Shown: in pieces, positions 33,483 to 42,079 of the stretch | Layout of the letters: each line of letters starts with the position of its first letter | How positions within the stretch are numbered: the first letter of the stretch is position 1 | From: Desulfobacterales bacterium | Lineage (GTDB): Bacteria > Desulfobacterota > Desulfobulbia > Desulfobulbales > JAGXFP01 | DNA: 64,000 nucleotides | NCBI GenBank assembly: GCA_024637225.1 | Contig: JAGXFP010000034.1 | Span: 1-64,000 of the forward strand | Direction: 5' to 3' | The notes under the pieces: generated by a model | Databases searched by the model: none | The model's input: only the letters and a program-made list of their open reading frames with translations | Told to the model about the DNA's origin: nothing | Position numbers and translations under genes: made by a program

Positions 33483-33980
33483 ATGGATACCTTTCATCCC
33501 CCCGGCCGGATCTCTCCCTTCATTTCCTCTCATCTTTCTGATTTTTTTAATAATTTCGGGATCAGCTTCAGTGTAGACGGCCCCCAGCTTGACTATTTCG
33601 TGTCCCGAAATGAAACCGGGGCCGATATTTCCTGCTCCTTGACCATTGGCTTTGACGATCCGGCCGGGCCGATCGAGGTAATGACTTTTTATCCGGGCCT
33701 TAATCTGTTGCCCCATACCCGTTATCTCTCCGCCGTCTGTTTTTTTATGGTGATGCAGCATTTTGCCGGCTTCAAGCATATCGAAGTCAATTGCCGAATC
33801 CACCTCAACACCTGCCAGGACGTCTATGATTCGTTTTATTCGCTGCTGAAGGATTTCAATTTTCAGATTATCCCCGGCGGGCTTGATAACCTGATTAATG
33901 TCGAGAGTTGTTTCCTGCCCCTGGACATCGACACCACGATGTTCAAACTGCGCGCCTTGCCTGAGGATTATGCCGTTTAG
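33483..33980 (+). CDS. Conserved-looking hypothetical protein
   Basis: A 165-residue soluble protein that I do not recognise. Start at 33483 is chosen over 33441 because GAGGA lies at a suitable distance. It has no signal peptide or membrane segment. It contains a Phe/Tyr-rich N-terminal part (FFNNFGISFSVDGPQLDYFV), a central LTIGFDDPAGPIEVMTFYPG and three cysteines spaced along the C-terminal half. Codon use resembles its neighbours, so it is probably a real gene. It stands alone, with a family A fragment between it and the V-ATPase operon. Confidence 0.6.
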   Translation: MDTFHPPGRISPFISSHLSDFFNNFGISFSVDGPQLDYFVSRNETGADISCSLTIGFDDPAGPIEVMTFYPGLNLLPHTRYLSAVCFFMVMQHFAGFKHIEVNCRIHLNTCQDVYDSFYSLLKDFNFQIIPGGLDNLINVESCFLPLDIDTTMFKLRALPEDYAV

Positions 33981-34020
33981 AAAAACAGAAGATCAGTAAA
34001 TATCATTTTGTACCCACAGA

Positions 34021-34083
34021 TCATAAGTTTCATTTGCACCATAAAGGGCATAAAAGCAGACAAGCTGCTCAACTCAGCTTTAT
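34021..34083 (+). repeat. Interspersed repeat family A, copy A4 (partial)
   Basis: CATAAGTTTCATTTGCACC, ATAAAGGGCATAAAAGCAGA and CAAGCTGCTCAACTCAGCTT match the back half of family A. It lies in the 270-base gap before the first V-ATPase gene; nothing else is apparent there. Confidence 0.72.
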
Positions 34084-34250
34084 GATGACGACCTCAACCC
34101 GAAGATACTTTCGCGGCACCGTCAAGAAAAGCCGGAGCGGCCCCCTTAGCCAAATTCCAGTTGACCCTCGAGAATCAGTCCTGATACCCTGATCTAAGAA
34201 AACAGCCATTCAAAGAACCCTTACCCCCACGCGGCTGGCAGCCATCAACC

Positions 34251-35600
34251 ATGGAAAGCCTCCAACGTCATACCAATATTCTGGAGATCGTCGGCGACCT
34301 GGTCAAGGTCCGGGCCCGAAACGTGGGCTACGAGGATCTGGCCGTTATCGAAAACCGGGATGGCGAATCATCGCTCTCCCAGGTTGTGGAAATCAAGGAC
34401 GATATCGTTTCGCTGCAGATATTTGCCGGTGGCCGTGGTCTCTCCACCGCCGCCACCGTCCGCTTCCTGGGTCACCCCATGCAGGTGATCTACTCCGCCA
34501 ATATACTGGGCCGGGTCTTCGGGGGCTCCGGAGAAACCATGGACCGCGGCCCCGATCTTGACGGTGAGCCGCGGATTGACATCGGCGGACCATCGGTTAA
34601 TCCCATGACCCGGGTCATGCCGCACAGGATGATCCACACCGGGGTGCCGATGATCGATCTCTTCAACTGTCTGGTCGAGAGCCAGAAGATTCCGATCTTC
34701 TCGGTGGCGGGCGAGCCTTATAATGAGCTTCTGGCCCGGATCGCCATCCAGGCCGACGCCGACCTCATCGTTTTTGCCGGGCTCGGCCTGATCTTCGACG
34801 ACTATCACTTCTTCCGCACCAAGTTCGAGGATGAGGGCAACTTCGCCCGGACGGTGATGTACGTCAACCTGGCCTCGGACCCGATTGTCGAGCGCCTCCT
34901 GGTGCCGGACATGGCCCTGAAGGTTGCCGAGCGCTTCGCGGTGGAGGAGGGCAAACGGGTGCTCGTCCTGATGACCGACATGACCGCTTTTGCAGATGCC
35001 ATGAAGGAGATCGGCATCGCCATGGAAAGGGTGCCCTCCAACCGCGGCTATCTCGGCGACCTCTACACCAGGCTGGCCCAGCGCTATGAAAGGGCCTGCG
35101 ACTATAAAGGGGCCGGTTCGGTAACCATTCTCACGGTCACCACCATGCCGGGCAACGATGTCACCCATCCGGTCCCCGACAATACGGGTTATATCACCGA
35201 AGGCCAGTTTTACCTGCACGACCGGGTAATTGATCCCTTCGGCTCCCTTTCCCGTCTGAAGCAGCAGGTCATCGGCAAGGAGACCCGGGAAGACCACGCC
35301 CAGATCATGAATACCATGATCCGCTTCTATTCCAAGGCCAAGGAGGCGGAAAAAAAGGAGGCCATGGCCTTTGATCTCACTCCCCATGACCATAAGCTCT
35401 TGCGCTTCGGCGGACTTTTCCGGCAGCGCTTTATGGAGTTCGAGGTATCCATGCACCTTAACGATGCTCTGGACCTCTCGTGGCGGACCCTGGCCGAATG
35501 CTTCGATCCGGAAGAACTTCTCATGAAGCAGTGGCTGATCGACAAGTATTTCCCCGGGCCAAAAGAGTCCGATTCAACGGTCAAACGAGAGGAGCCCTAA
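34251..35600 (+). CDS. atpB: V/A-type ATP synthase subunit B
   Basis: Non-catalytic nucleotide-binding subunit of the V/A-type rotary ATPase head, 449 residues. It begins with the beta-barrel domain (about 1-75), has no P-loop where subunit A has one (the segment reads [19 protein letters not shown]), and shows [35 protein letters not shown] and [22 protein letters not shown]-like sequence ([10 protein letters not shown]) typical of subunit B. It is the first gene of the operon although A is normally upstream of B. Subunit D follows after 5 bases. Confidence 0.94.
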   Translation: [449 protein letters not shown]

Positions 35601-35605
35601 AGGCG

Positions 35606-36208
35606 ATGGCCAGAGTAACTCTGAACAAAACGGCGCTCAAGGCGGAACAGGACAAGATCCGGCTCTACCAGCAGTATCTGCCCTCCCTGGATCTGAAGCG
35701 CCAGCAGTTCCTCTTCGAAATCAGAAGGGCCCGGCAGGAGCGGGACGAGACCCGGCAGGCCATTGAGCAACTGGAAGAAAGGACCGGCGAATGGATTGCC
35801 CTGTTCGGCAATGAAGACATCGAGGCCTCCGGCCTGGTTAAACTGGAAGAGGTCAAGCTGGGCGAACAGAATCTTTTGGGGATCAAGCTTCCGGTTCTGG
35901 AGAACATGCGGATTACCACCGGCGAATACTCGATGCTGGCCCGGCCGGTCTGGATCGATGCCCTGATCGATGCCCTGCGCGAAATGGTCAAGCTCCGGCT
36001 CAGCCTCCAGGTCCGGGAAGAGCGCCTGCGCCTTCTGGAGGAGGCGCTTAGAACCATCACCAAGAGGGTGAATCTTTTCGACAAGGTCCTTATTCCGGAA
36101 ACCGGCCGGAATATCCGGACCATCCGGATTGCCTTGGGCGATGCCGAACGGTCTGGAGTGGTGCGGTCCAAGATCGCCAAGGCCAAACGACAGGCGGAGG
36201 GGTACTGA
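35606..36208 (+). CDS. atpD: V/A-type ATP synthase subunit D
   Basis: Central rotor shaft subunit, 200 residues, predicted as two long antiparallel helices. The start MARVTLNKTALKAEQDKIRLYQ and the C-terminal VNLFDKVLIPETGRNIRTIRIALGD are typical of subunit D. The ATG at 35606 is used; a longer frame upstream overlaps the end of subunit B. It ends on the start codon of the subunit I gene (TGATGG). Confidence 0.92.
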   Translation: MARVTLNKTALKAEQDKIRLYQQYLPSLDLKRQQFLFEIRRARQERDETRQAIEQLEERTGEWIALFGNEDIEASGLVKLEEVKLGEQNLLGIKLPVLENMRITTGEYSMLARPVWIDALIDALREMVKLRLSLQVREERLRLLEEALRTITKRVNLFDKVLIPETGRNIRTIRIALGDAERSGVVRSKIAKAKRQAEGY

Positions 36209-38001
36209 TGGCGATTTTACCCATGGCCCGCCTCACCATCTACGGGATGACCGGCCAGAAGCTCGAGATTCTGGAGGGGCTGCAATCCCTGGGGATGATT
36301 CATCTTATCACTTACCAGGATGTGGAAAAGGCCGCTTTCGCCCCCGGCATCTCGGCGGAAACCCATGCGGCCTTCCGCTATCTGGAAAACTGCCCGGAAA
36401 AGCGCCGCCAGTCTTACGATCCGAAAAAGTTCACACCCCGGCAAGTCGAAGAGGAAGCCCTGGGAATCAAGCGGAGGAATCGCGAACTGGAAGATGAACG
36501 CGACCATCTGACGCTCCACATCAAGGCCCTTGAACCCTGGGGGGATTTCGATTTTCCGCCGCTTGAGGAAACCGACGGCTACCGCTTCTGGTTTTACATT
36601 GTACCCCACTACCGGATGCCGGACATGAATGCCGCCGATTTAGCCGCCGAATGCGTCTGCCGGGACAACCGCTTTTCCTATGTAGTGGTGATCTCGCGAG
36701 AAGAGCCGCAAGACATGCCGGTTCCCCGGACCCACACCGGGGACCTTTCCCTGTCCCGTCTCCAGGAACGTCTGGAGTCGGTGGAGGTCGAGCTCGACGA
36801 ACTGCATTGGCGCCGGGTTGGTCTGACCCGCTGGCTCGGCCAGTTCTCACGTATCCTGGCCGACGCCGATAATCGGAAGAATCTCGACCGGGCCGAGCAG
36901 GAAATCTATGACGACGGCGAACTTTTCGTGGTAGAGGGCTGGGCTCCCGAAGCGTCTCTTGCCGAACTGCGGAACTTTACCGACGCTAACGGTTTGCTCC
37001 TTGAAGCCGTGCCGCCCCCGGAAGAGGAGGAGCCCCCCACTCTGCTGGATAATCCCCCGCAGATTCGCAGCGGTGAAAAACTGGTCACCTTTTATACCAC
37101 TCCCGGTTATGGGGTCTGGGACCCGTCCCTGGTCGTGCTTTTTTCCTTTGTGGTTTTTTTCGCGATGATCGTCTCCGATGCCGGTTACGGTCTGCTTCTT
37201 GGTTTGTTCTGGCTCATTTTCCGGCATAAACTGAAGTGCGCCAGCGCGGAGATCTGCACCCTGTTCGGCTTTCTGGTCGCCGGCACCACCGCTTACGGCG
37301 TCCTGGCCGGCAATTATTTCGGTTATACACCCCCTGCCGATTCCCTGCCGGGCAGCCTCAAGCTCTTCGACCCCAATGACCAGGCCCGGATGATGACCCT
37401 CTCCATCCTGATCGGCGCCGTTCATCTTCTCCTGGCCCACGCGGTCAATTTTTTCAATGCCGGTAGATTCGACCTCAAGCTTCCTCCCCTGGGCTGGATC
37501 GCTATTATCTGCGGGAGCGTCTATATCTGGTTTGTCCAGGCCGAGGTACTGGAAGGTCCGAAGAGCTGGACCCCCGGCGGAATACTCCTGGTCGGCGGCG
37601 TAATGCTTGTCCTTTTCTTCAGCAGCAAGCGGCCCTGGCGGCAGGCCGGCTGGAAGGACCGCCTGGGCCGGATGCTGGACGGATTGCTGGCATTAAGCGG
37701 ATTTTCCCGGGCCTTCGGCGATATCCTCAGTTATCTCAGGATTTTTGCACTGGGGCTGGCCAGCGCCAGGCTTGCCGCGACTTTTAATGAGATGGCCTCC
37801 GGGGCGACGGAGCAGATTGCCGGGATGGGAACCCTGGCGGCCATTCTGATCCTGGCCTTCGGCCATGGCCTGAACTTCCTCCTCGCCTTGATGAGCGGGG
37901 TGGTCCACGGCCTGCGGCTTAATTATATCGAATTTTTCAACTGGGGAATGGCGGAGGAAGGATACCCCTTTCGACCATTTCGCAAAAACCTGAATCCGTG
38001 A
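36208..38001 (+). CDS. atpI: V/A-type ATP synthase subunit I (stator a-subunit)
   Basis: A 597-residue stator subunit: a cytosolic coiled-coil half (about 1-315) and a membrane half with about seven helices carrying the ion half-channels. The region FSRAFGDILSYLRIFALGLASARLA contains the arginine helix; FGHGLNFLLALMSGVVHGLRLNYIEFF completes the family signature. The native C-terminus is altered: after YPFRPFRKN the last codons CTG AAT CCG TGA belong to the left end of repeat B3, so the final residues LNP and the stop are supplied by the element. Since other subunit I proteins end close to this point, function is probably preserved. Confidence 0.92.
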   Translation: MAILPMARLTIYGMTGQKLEILEGLQSLGMIHLITYQDVEKAAFAPGISAETHAAFRYLENCPEKRRQSYDPKKFTPRQVEEEALGIKRRNRELEDERDHLTLHIKALEPWGDFDFPPLEETDGYRFWFYIVPHYRMPDMNAADLAAECVCRDNRFSYVVVISREEPQDMPVPRTHTGDLSLSRLQERLESVEVELDELHWRRVGLTRWLGQFSRILADADNRKNLDRAEQEIYDDGELFVVEGWAPEASLAELRNFTDANGLLLEAVPPPEEEEPPTLLDNPPQIRSGEKLVTFYTTPGYGVWDPSLVVLFSFVVFFAMIVSDAGYGLLLGLFWLIFRHKLKCASAEICTLFGFLVAGTTAYGVLAGNYFGYTPPADSLPGSLKLFDPNDQARMMTLSILIGAVHLLLAHAVNFFNAGRFDLKLPPLGWIAIICGSVYIWFVQAEVLEGPKSWTPGGILLVGGVMLVLFFSSKRPWRQAGWKDRLGRMLDGLLALSGFSRAFGDILSYLRIFALGLASARLAATFNEMASGATEQIAGMGTLAAILILAFGHGLNFLLALMSGVVHGLRLNYIEFFNWGMAEEGYPFRPFRKNLNP

Positions 38002-38259
38002 GCGTTCGAGAACGGTGCAGGCAAGGCGGCAACAATGTTGATAATACTATTGATATATCAACGAGTTGCCAACGCGGCACCCCAAGGGTTCAGTTCAATC
38101 CTCCTTGAGGGGGCACTTCCTTCGGGGCGCAGCTCCGCCGTTATCGGGCGCCCCGAAGGGCGGCGGGGTGAATCGAGGCGACCCAGTAAAAAAAACGATA
38201 ATTTCACGTAACAACAAATAAATAAAACAAAGTTCCTCACTAAACCGTCACGGATTCAG
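37989..38259. repeat. MITE-like repeat family B, copy B3, with nested family A piece
   Basis: The left half (CCTGAATCCGTGAGCGTTCG to TATATCAACGAGTTGCCAA) and the right end (complement of CTGAATCCGTGACGG) are family B. Between them, from 38078, a family A front block (CACCCCAAGGGTTCAGTTCA...) and an unrelated GC-rich stretch are inserted. CAAAAA occurs directly outside both ends, a likely target duplication. The element separates subunit I from subunit K and overlaps the last codons of the former. Confidence 0.8.
38078..38125 (+). repeat. Family A front block nested in B3 (A5)
   Basis: CACCCCAAGGGTTCAGTTCA, ATCCTCCTTGAGGGGGCAC and TTCCTTCGGGGCGC correspond to the front part of copies A1 and A6. 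The following stretch with GGCGGCGGGGTGAATC and ACGATAATTTCACG matches, inverted, sequence after copy A6 (near 47850-47905), showing a composite origin. Confidence 0.65.
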
Positions 38260-38277
38260 CAAAAAGGGAGAAACAGT

Positions 38278-38736
38278 ATGGAACCGATAATCATCACGCT
38301 CGGCTGGATCGGCATATACAGCCCCATGGCCCTGGGCGCCATCGGCAGCATTATCGGCTGCGCCAAGGCGGGCCAGGCGGCCTGCGGGGCCCTGCTCGAT
38401 GTTGACGGCGGCTACGGCCGCTTTGTCGGAGTCTCCGCCATGCCCTCTTCCCAGACGATCTACGGCATCGTGGTCATGTTTTCCCTGAACCGTCCGGTGA
38501 CGATCGATAGCGGCCCGGGACTTTTCGGCATCGGCATTTTTGCCGGCCTGGCCCTGCTCTGGAGCGGAATGCGCCAGGGCGATGCCTGCGCCTCGGCCAT
38601 CAACGTCAGCAAGACCAAGCCGGAAATCTTCGGCCTTTCCCTGGCCCCGGCCGCGATTGTCGAAGGCTTCGCCGTATTCGCCTTCATCTTTGCACTGGTG
38701 ATCAGTGCCGGGGTCCCCGGAGGAGCAGGAGGTTGA
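38278..38736 (+). CDS. atpK: V/A-type ATP synthase subunit K (c-ring proteolipid)
   Basis: A 152-residue membrane proteolipid with two helical hairpins, forming the ion-carrying ring. The second hairpin has the ion-binding Glu in APAAIVEGFAVFAF; the first carries SSQTIYGIVVM, where Gln helps coordination. This one-Glu-per-two-hairpins form is typical of V-type K subunits and lowers the ions moved per turn. GGGAG lies upstream of the ATG. It is cut off from subunit I by repeat B3 and from subunit E by repeat C7. Confidence 0.9.
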   Translation: MEPIIITLGWIGIYSPMALGAIGSIIGCAKAGQAACGALLDVDGGYGRFVGVSAMPSSQTIYGIVVMFSLNRPVTIDSGPGLFGIGIFAGLALLWSGMRQGDACASAINVSKTKPEIFGLSLAPAAIVEGFAVFAFIFALVISAGVPGGAGG

Positions 38737-38804
38737 AAAGGTAATTACGGGAAGAGCGCGGCTGGGGGTCGGCCTCCCCGTAACCGGTTACGATGTATAA
38801 ATTA

Positions 38805-38868
38805 TGATGGCCTTGCAAAAACTCCGATCTCCTGCGTCGTTGCGTATCGAATTTTTGCTTAGCCATCC
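38805..38868. repeat. Repeat family C fragment (C7)
   Basis: TGATGGCCTTGCAAAAACTC and CGATCTCCTGCGTCGTTGCG are a decayed family C end and the block that also follows copy C6. It lies between the K and E subunit genes in a 159-base gap. Confidence 0.55.
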
Positions 38869-38895
38869 CCTGACTTTCAGCGAGGTTTATCAATT

Positions 38896-39570
38896 ATGAC
38901 CGAACCTAAAATGTCATCCGGAGTCCAGGAGCTGATCAACCGCCTTCGCGAAAAGGGACTGGCCGAAGGACGCCGGGAGGCAGAAAAGATCGTTGCCAAG
39001 GCCCATCAGAAGGCCAAGGAAATCGTCGACCAGGCCCATTCCGAAGGAGAGACGATCCGCAAGAAGGCTCACCATGATGCGGAGCATTACCGGAAATCCG
39101 CCCAGGAAGCGGTCCAGCTCGCCGCCCGCGATACGATGCTCTATATGAAAGGCACCCTGAGCCGCCAGTTCGCCCAGCGGATCGGCGAACTGGTTGAAAA
39201 AACCTTCCATGAAGAGGATTTTCTCCAGCAGGTCGTCATGGAGATCGCCGGCCGCGCCCTGCCCAAGGGGAAAAAGCGGGAAAGGATGGAAATCATTTTG
39301 CCCGAGGACGTAATCGGCCTGGAAGAGCTGCGACGCCATCCTGAGAAGGTCAAGGAAGGCAGCCTCGGCCAGTACATGCTTGCCACCGCCGAGAAGCAAT
39401 TCCGGGAAGGGGTCACCCTCCATACTTCCAAGGAACAGAAAGGCGGCATTACCATAAAACTGGTTGACGAGGAGGTCAGCATCGACTTGAGCGATGAAGC
39501 GATCACCGAGCTGTTGCTGGACCATCTCCTCCCCCGTTTCCGGGCCCTGATCGAGGGCAGTATCCAATGA
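38896..39570 (+). CDS. atpE: V/A-type ATP synthase subunit E
   Basis: Peripheral stalk subunit, 224 residues. The N-terminal half (about 5-85) is a highly charged helix with heptad character (EKIVAKAHQKAKEIVDQAHSEG) and the C-terminal half is a mixed globular domain contacting the head, ending LLDHLLPRFRALIEGS. The order E-DUF2764-A matches other bacterial V-type operons. Its stop overlaps the next start (ATGA). Confidence 0.85.
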   Translation: MTEPKMSSGVQELINRLREKGLAEGRREAEKIVAKAHQKAKEIVDQAHSEGETIRKKAHHDAEHYRKSAQEAVQLAARDTMLYMKGTLSRQFAQRIGELVEKTFHEEDFLQQVVMEIAGRALPKGKKRERMEIILPEDVIGLEELRRHPEKVKEGSLGQYMLATAEKQFREGVTLHTSKEQKGGITIKLVDEEVSIDLSDEAITELLLDHLLPRFRALIEGSIQ

Positions 39571-40250
39571 GTCAGCCCCGTCTGCGTAACCGCTCCGAAT
39601 ACTTCACCCTGATCGCCAGCCTGCCGCCGCTGCCTCTGGATTTTGAGCAGGCCGGGCTGCCCATCAACCGGCCCCGCCTGGAAAGCCGCCTCGACATGCT
39701 TTCCGATCGGGATCGGGAGATAATTGCACGGCTGGAAAGATTTCTCCGCTGGGAGCGCCGGCCTGACCAGCACACCGACCGGGCGGCGATCGCGGCTTAC
39801 GAGGGAATCGTGGCCGATATCGAATATCCCCTGGCACGGGAAATAGTCACCACTCTCATGGATATCCGGATAATCGTCGCCGCTCTCCGCCGCCGGCGCC
39901 ACGAACTTGCCTCGATTGAGCCGGTCGGCAGCTGGGGGAGGCATATCGTCCGGAACTGGCAGCGCACCAACTTCGGACTGGGGGTGCGTTTCCCCTGGCT
40001 GGAGCCGCTGCGGCTAGCCCTGGTGGAAAACAAAGTAATGGAGGCCCATCACCTGGTCACTTCGATAATCTGGGACTACCTGAGAAAACTAGCCGACCGC
40101 CATTATTTCGATTTTGAAGCGGTCATGCTGTATCTGGTGCGCTGGGATGTGCTTAGCAACTGGATCAAGCAGGACCGGGATAGAGGCAGGGAACGATTCA
40201 AACAACTCACACGGGAGGTGATGGGGGGATATGCCGAACTCTTCGACTAA
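39567..40250 (+). CDS. DUF2764 protein of the V-type ATPase operon
   Basis: A 227-residue protein matching DUF2764, which is encoded between E and A in V-type ATPase operons of spirochaetes, chlamydiae and some anaerobes. It begins EYFTLIASLPPLPLDFEQAG, a segment typical of the family, and has no membrane helix. Because these operons lack genes for subunits C and F, a structural role in the stalk/collar is plausible but inferred. It overlaps the subunit A gene by 20 bases, showing tight coupling. Confidence 0.82.
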   Translation: MSQPRLRNRSEYFTLIASLPPLPLDFEQAGLPINRPRLESRLDMLSDRDREIIARLERFLRWERRPDQHTDRAAIAAYEGIVADIEYPLAREIVTTLMDIRIIVAALRRRRHELASIEPVGSWGRHIVRNWQRTNFGLGVRFPWLEPLRLALVENKVMEAHHLVTSIIWDYLRKLADRHYFDFEAVMLYLVRWDVLSNWIKQDRDRGRERFKQLTREVMGGYAELFD

Positions 40251-42012
40251 GGCCCGGGTGGTCGGGGTCAAGGGCAACATCGTGACCATGGAATTTGAAT
40301 CCGGCGCCCTGATGAAAAACGAAGTCGCCTATATCCATGTGGATAAGGCTCGCCTGAAGGGTGAGATCCTGCGCATCCGGGGCAAACGGGCCGACATGCA
40401 GGTCTTCGAGGAAACTTCCGCCATCAAAGCCGGCGATCCGGTGGAACTCTCCGGCGAACTGCTTTCGGTTACCCTAGGACCGGGACTATTAGGCAAGATC
40501 TACGACGGCCTCCAGAACCCCCTTGAGGTTCTGGCCTCAAGACACGGCTTCTTCCTGCCCCGGGGAGTCCAGGCCGAACCCCTGGATACGGTGCACAAAT
40601 GGTCTTTCGTGCCCGCGGTCCGGGCCGGTAACCGCCTGAAGGCCGGCGGCGTCCTGGGCACGGTCCAGGAAGGACGCTACACCCACAAAATCATGGTTCC
40701 CTTTGCCCGCAAAGGTGAGGTGGAAGTGACCTGGATCCAGGGGGGCAGCTTCACGGTCCTGGACCCGATTGCCAGAATCAGCCACGGCAGCGGAGAGGAG
40801 CAGCTCATCACCTTGCAGCAGCGCTGGCCGGTAAGACGGCCCCTGCCGGAATATCTCCTTTACCAGGGATTGGCGGAGCGGCTCTTTCCCTCCGAGCCCC
40901 TGCTCTCCACGATCCGGATCGTGGACACCTTCTTCCCGGTGGCCCGGGGGGGCACGGCCTGCATTCCCGGACCCTTTGGAGCCGGCAAGACCGTGGTCCA
41001 AGGCTTGATCGCCCGCTATTCCATGGCGGATATCGTCATCGTGGTGGCCTGCGGAGAAAGGGCGGGGGAGGTGGTGGAGATGATCGAGGACTTTTCCCGG
41101 ATGGAAGACCCCCGGGGCGGCGGCTCCCTGATGGAGCGGACCGTGATTATCTGCAATACCTCCTCGATGCCGGTGGCGGCCCGGGAGGCCTCGATCTATA
41201 CCGGCATCACCCTGGGCGAATACTACCGGCAGATGGGTCATGAAACCCTGCTCCTGGCCGACTCCACCTCCCGGTGGGCCCAGGCCATGCGCGAGACCTC
41301 CGGCAACCTGGAGGAGATTCCCGGCGAGGAGGCCTACCCGGCCTATCTCGATTCCAATATCAAGGAGGTCTATGAGCGGGCCGGGGTGATCCGGGCCGGA
41401 GACCAGGCGGTGGGCTCGCTGACCATGATCGGCACGGTTTCCCCGGCCGGGGGGAATTTTGAAGAACCGGTTACCCAGTCCACCCTGTCCACGGTCAAGG
41501 CCTTTCTGGGGCTCTCTTCGGAACGGGCCTACCAGCGTTTCTACCCGGCCATCGATCCCCTGATCTCCTGGTCCCGTTATCTGGAGCAGCTGCGGCCCTA
41601 TCTGGACGAGCATCTGCATGAGGGCTGGACCGACATGGTTTATGAGGTCCTGGAACTTCTTAAACGGGGAGACTCCATTCAACGGATGATGCAGGTCACC
41701 GGCGAGGAGGGGATCTCCCTGGAGGATTTCGTGATTTACCAGAAGGCTTATTTCGTGGACATGGTCTATCTCCAGCAGGACGCCTTCGACGAGGTGGATG
41801 TCTCCACCTCCCCGGAACGGCAGCAGGAAAACTTTCTCCGCCTGAAAAGGCTCGTCGACTATGATTATGGTTTCGAGGACAAGGAGGAGGCCCGCGGCTT
41901 TTTTACCAGACTGACCGGGATCTTCAGGAACCTTAACTATTCGGCCCGGGGCTCCCAGGATTACGAGAAATACGGCCGCGAACTGGATGAGCTGGCCGGG
42001 ACGGCGACCTGA
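40231..42012 (+). CDS. atpA: V/A-type ATP synthase subunit A (catalytic)
   Basis: Catalytic head subunit, 593 residues, with the A-type insertion (about 110-190) after the beta barrel. P-loop GPFGAGKTVVQ near residue 248; catalytic Glu region VACGERAGEVVEM; LLADSTSRWAQAMRE and PGEEAYPAYLDSNIKEVYERAG complete the site. It is the last gene of the operon, although A normally stands immediately before B. It converges with the T2SS operon. Confidence 0.95.
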   Translation: MPNSSTKARVVGVKGNIVTMEFESGALMKNEVAYIHVDKARLKGEILRIRGKRADMQVFEETSAIKAGDPVELSGELLSVTLGPGLLGKIYDGLQNPLEVLASRHGFFLPRGVQAEPLDTVHKWSFVPAVRAGNRLKAGGVLGTVQEGRYTHKIMVPFARKGEVEVTWIQGGSFTVLDPIARISHGSGEEQLITLQQRWPVRRPLPEYLLYQGLAERLFPSEPLLSTIRIVDTFFPVARGGTACIPGPFGAGKTVVQGLIARYSMADIVIVVACGERAGEVVEMIEDFSRMEDPRGGGSLMERTVIICNTSSMPVAAREASIYTGITLGEYYRQMGHETLLLADSTSRWAQAMRETSGNLEEIPGEEAYPAYLDSNIKEVYERAGVIRAGDQAVGSLTMIGTVSPAGGNFEEPVTQSTLSTVKAFLGLSSERAYQRFYPAIDPLISWSRYLEQLRPYLDEHLHEGWTDMVYEVLELLKRGDSIQRMMQVTGEEGISLEDFVIYQKAYFVDMVYLQQDAFDEVDVSTSPERQQENFLRLKRLVDYDYGFEDKEEARGFFTRLTGIFRNLNYSARGSQDYEKYGRELDELAGTAT

Positions 42013-42079
42013 ATGGTGCCGATCAGAAAGACGCAACCGGCTGAATGAAAATTATACGGGGGGTAGTCTCCGATTATTT

